Below, piece by piece: positions 5,107 to 5,669 of a DNA stretch of 5,669 nt (its first letter is position 1; each line of letters begins with the position of its first letter). The position numbers and the translations under genes are program-made. Below the pieces are notes generated by a model that was not told the DNA's origin, ran no database searches, and was given only the letters and a program-made list of their open reading frames with translations. The stretch lies in assembly GCA_004299545.1 (NCBI GenBank), contig SCRB01000248.1, positions 1 to 5,669 of the forward strand, written 5' to 3'. This stretch comes from Rhizobiaceae bacterium. Its GTDB lineage: Bacteria > Pseudomonadota > Alphaproteobacteria > Rhizobiales > Rhizobiaceae.

Positions 5107-5669
5107 ATGCGGATTCTTCTGCTGGAAGACGACGAGAAACTGACGGCTTTCATCGTCAGGGGACTGCGGGAAGCCGGCCATATGGTGCAACCGGTCGCGA
5201 ATGGGCATGATGCGCTGTTTCTTGCGACCAGGGAGCCTTTCGACCTGCTCATCGCCGATCGCATGGTGCCGGGGCTGGACGGGCTCTCCGCGATCAAGGC
5301 GATCAGGGCGGCGGGCATCAAGCTTCCCATCATCATCCTGACCGCGATCGGCGGTGTCGACGACCGCGTCGAGGGGCTGGAGGCGGGGGCGGACGACTAT
5401 CTGGTCAAGCCGTTCGCCTTCTCCGAATTGCTCGCCCGCGTCAACGCGCTGTCGCGCCGTCCGCCCTTGCAGACGGAGAAGACCGTGCTGAAAGTGGCGG
5501 ATCTGGAGCTCGATCTCGTCCGGCGCCGCGTGACGCGGCAGGGGCGCCTGATCGAATTGCAGCCGCGTGAATTCGCTCTCCTTGAAATCCTGATGCGCAA
5601 CGAAGGCCGCGTCGTCACCCGCACCATGCTGCTCGAACAGGTATGGGACCTGCATTTCGATCCGCAGAC
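5107..5669 (+). CDS. OmpR-family response regulator (partial, C-terminus off the right edge)
   Basis: This gene encodes a two-component transcription factor. The visible 187 residues, of about 225 expected, hold a complete receiver domain and most of the DNA-binding domain. In the receiver (1-118) the acidic pair Asp8-Asp9, the phosphoacceptor Asp51 in IADRMVPGLDG, Thr79, and Lys101 in YLVKPF are all present, so phosphorylation should be intact. Residues 127-187 begin the OmpR-type winged helix (Trans_reg_C, PF00486): LELDLVRRRVTRQG, then LQPREFALLEILMRNEGRVVTR, then LLEQVWD. The segment TAIGGVDDRVEGLEAGADDY is typical of a proteobacterial subgroup usually encoded just upstream of a sensor kinase; that partner would lie beyond the right edge. 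The gene is divergent from the FGE gene with 248 bases between. Its stimulus and targets cannot be inferred. Control of the FGE gene is possible only on grounds of proximity. Confidence 0.95.
   Translation, partial: MRILLLEDDEKLTAFIVRGLREAGHMVQPVANGHDALFLATREPFDLLIADRMVPGLDGLSAIKAIRAAGIKLPIIILTAIGGVDDRVEGLEAGADDYLVKPFAFSELLARVNALSRRPPLQTEKTVLKVADLELDLVRRRVTRQGRLIELQPREFALLEILMRNEGRVVTRTMLLEQVWDLHFDPQ

Noticed and set aside
4965..5336. Minus-strand open frames opposite the response regulator (also 5056-5655)
   Set aside because: They are antisense to the canonical receiver domain and have no domain or ribosome binding site.

Overview
The window reads as GC-rich chromosomal or megaplasmid DNA of an alphaproteobacterium, most likely of the Rhizobiales. 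The grounds are base composition, Tat-type targeting of a family 5 solute-binding protein, a GcvA-like LysR regulator, an OmpR-type response regulator of a kind common in that group, and an aerobic formylglycine-generating enzyme. This placement is inference from protein style, not from a marker gene. No RNA gene, insertion sequence, CRISPR array or attachment site was seen.

Layout: (1) bases 1-681, minus strand, a LysR-family regulator cut by the window's left edge; (2) 682-843, a divergent control region with a good sigma-70-like promoter facing right and, at its predicted start point, a 13-pair stem-loop; (3) 844-2439, plus strand, a Tat-exported family 5 (peptide/opine/nickel type) substrate-binding protein that probably starts at a TTG codon; (4) 2440-2539, a 100-base gap with a 7-bp perfect hairpin; (5) 2540-3898, plus strand, an FAD-dependent oxidoreductase of the FAD_oxidored (PF12831) type; (6) 3908-4858, minus strand, a SUMF1-type formylglycine-generating enzyme (FGE) with both catalytic cysteines, ending 9 bases from the flavoprotein's stop; (7) 4859-5106, a divergent intergenic region with several inverted repeats; (8) 5107 to the right edge, plus strand, an OmpR-family response regulator cut before the end of its DNA-binding domain.

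How the genes may work together: the LysR gene, the binding protein and the flavoprotein form a plausible small uptake-and-oxidation unit. The regulator would control the divergent promoter, the binding protein would capture a small molecule in the periplasm, and the flavoprotein would oxidise it or a product in the cytoplasm. No ABC permease or ATPase gene accompanies the binding protein here, so the transporter must lie elsewhere or be shared. The FGE appears to be a separate transcription unit. Its usual clients, sulfatases or phosphonate monoester hydrolases with a C-x-P-x-R motif, are absent from the window. The only C-x-P-x-R I found among the five genes is in the FGE's own N-terminal tail, which is the most unusual observation here. 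The response regulator is presumably followed by a histidine kinase gene beyond the right edge.
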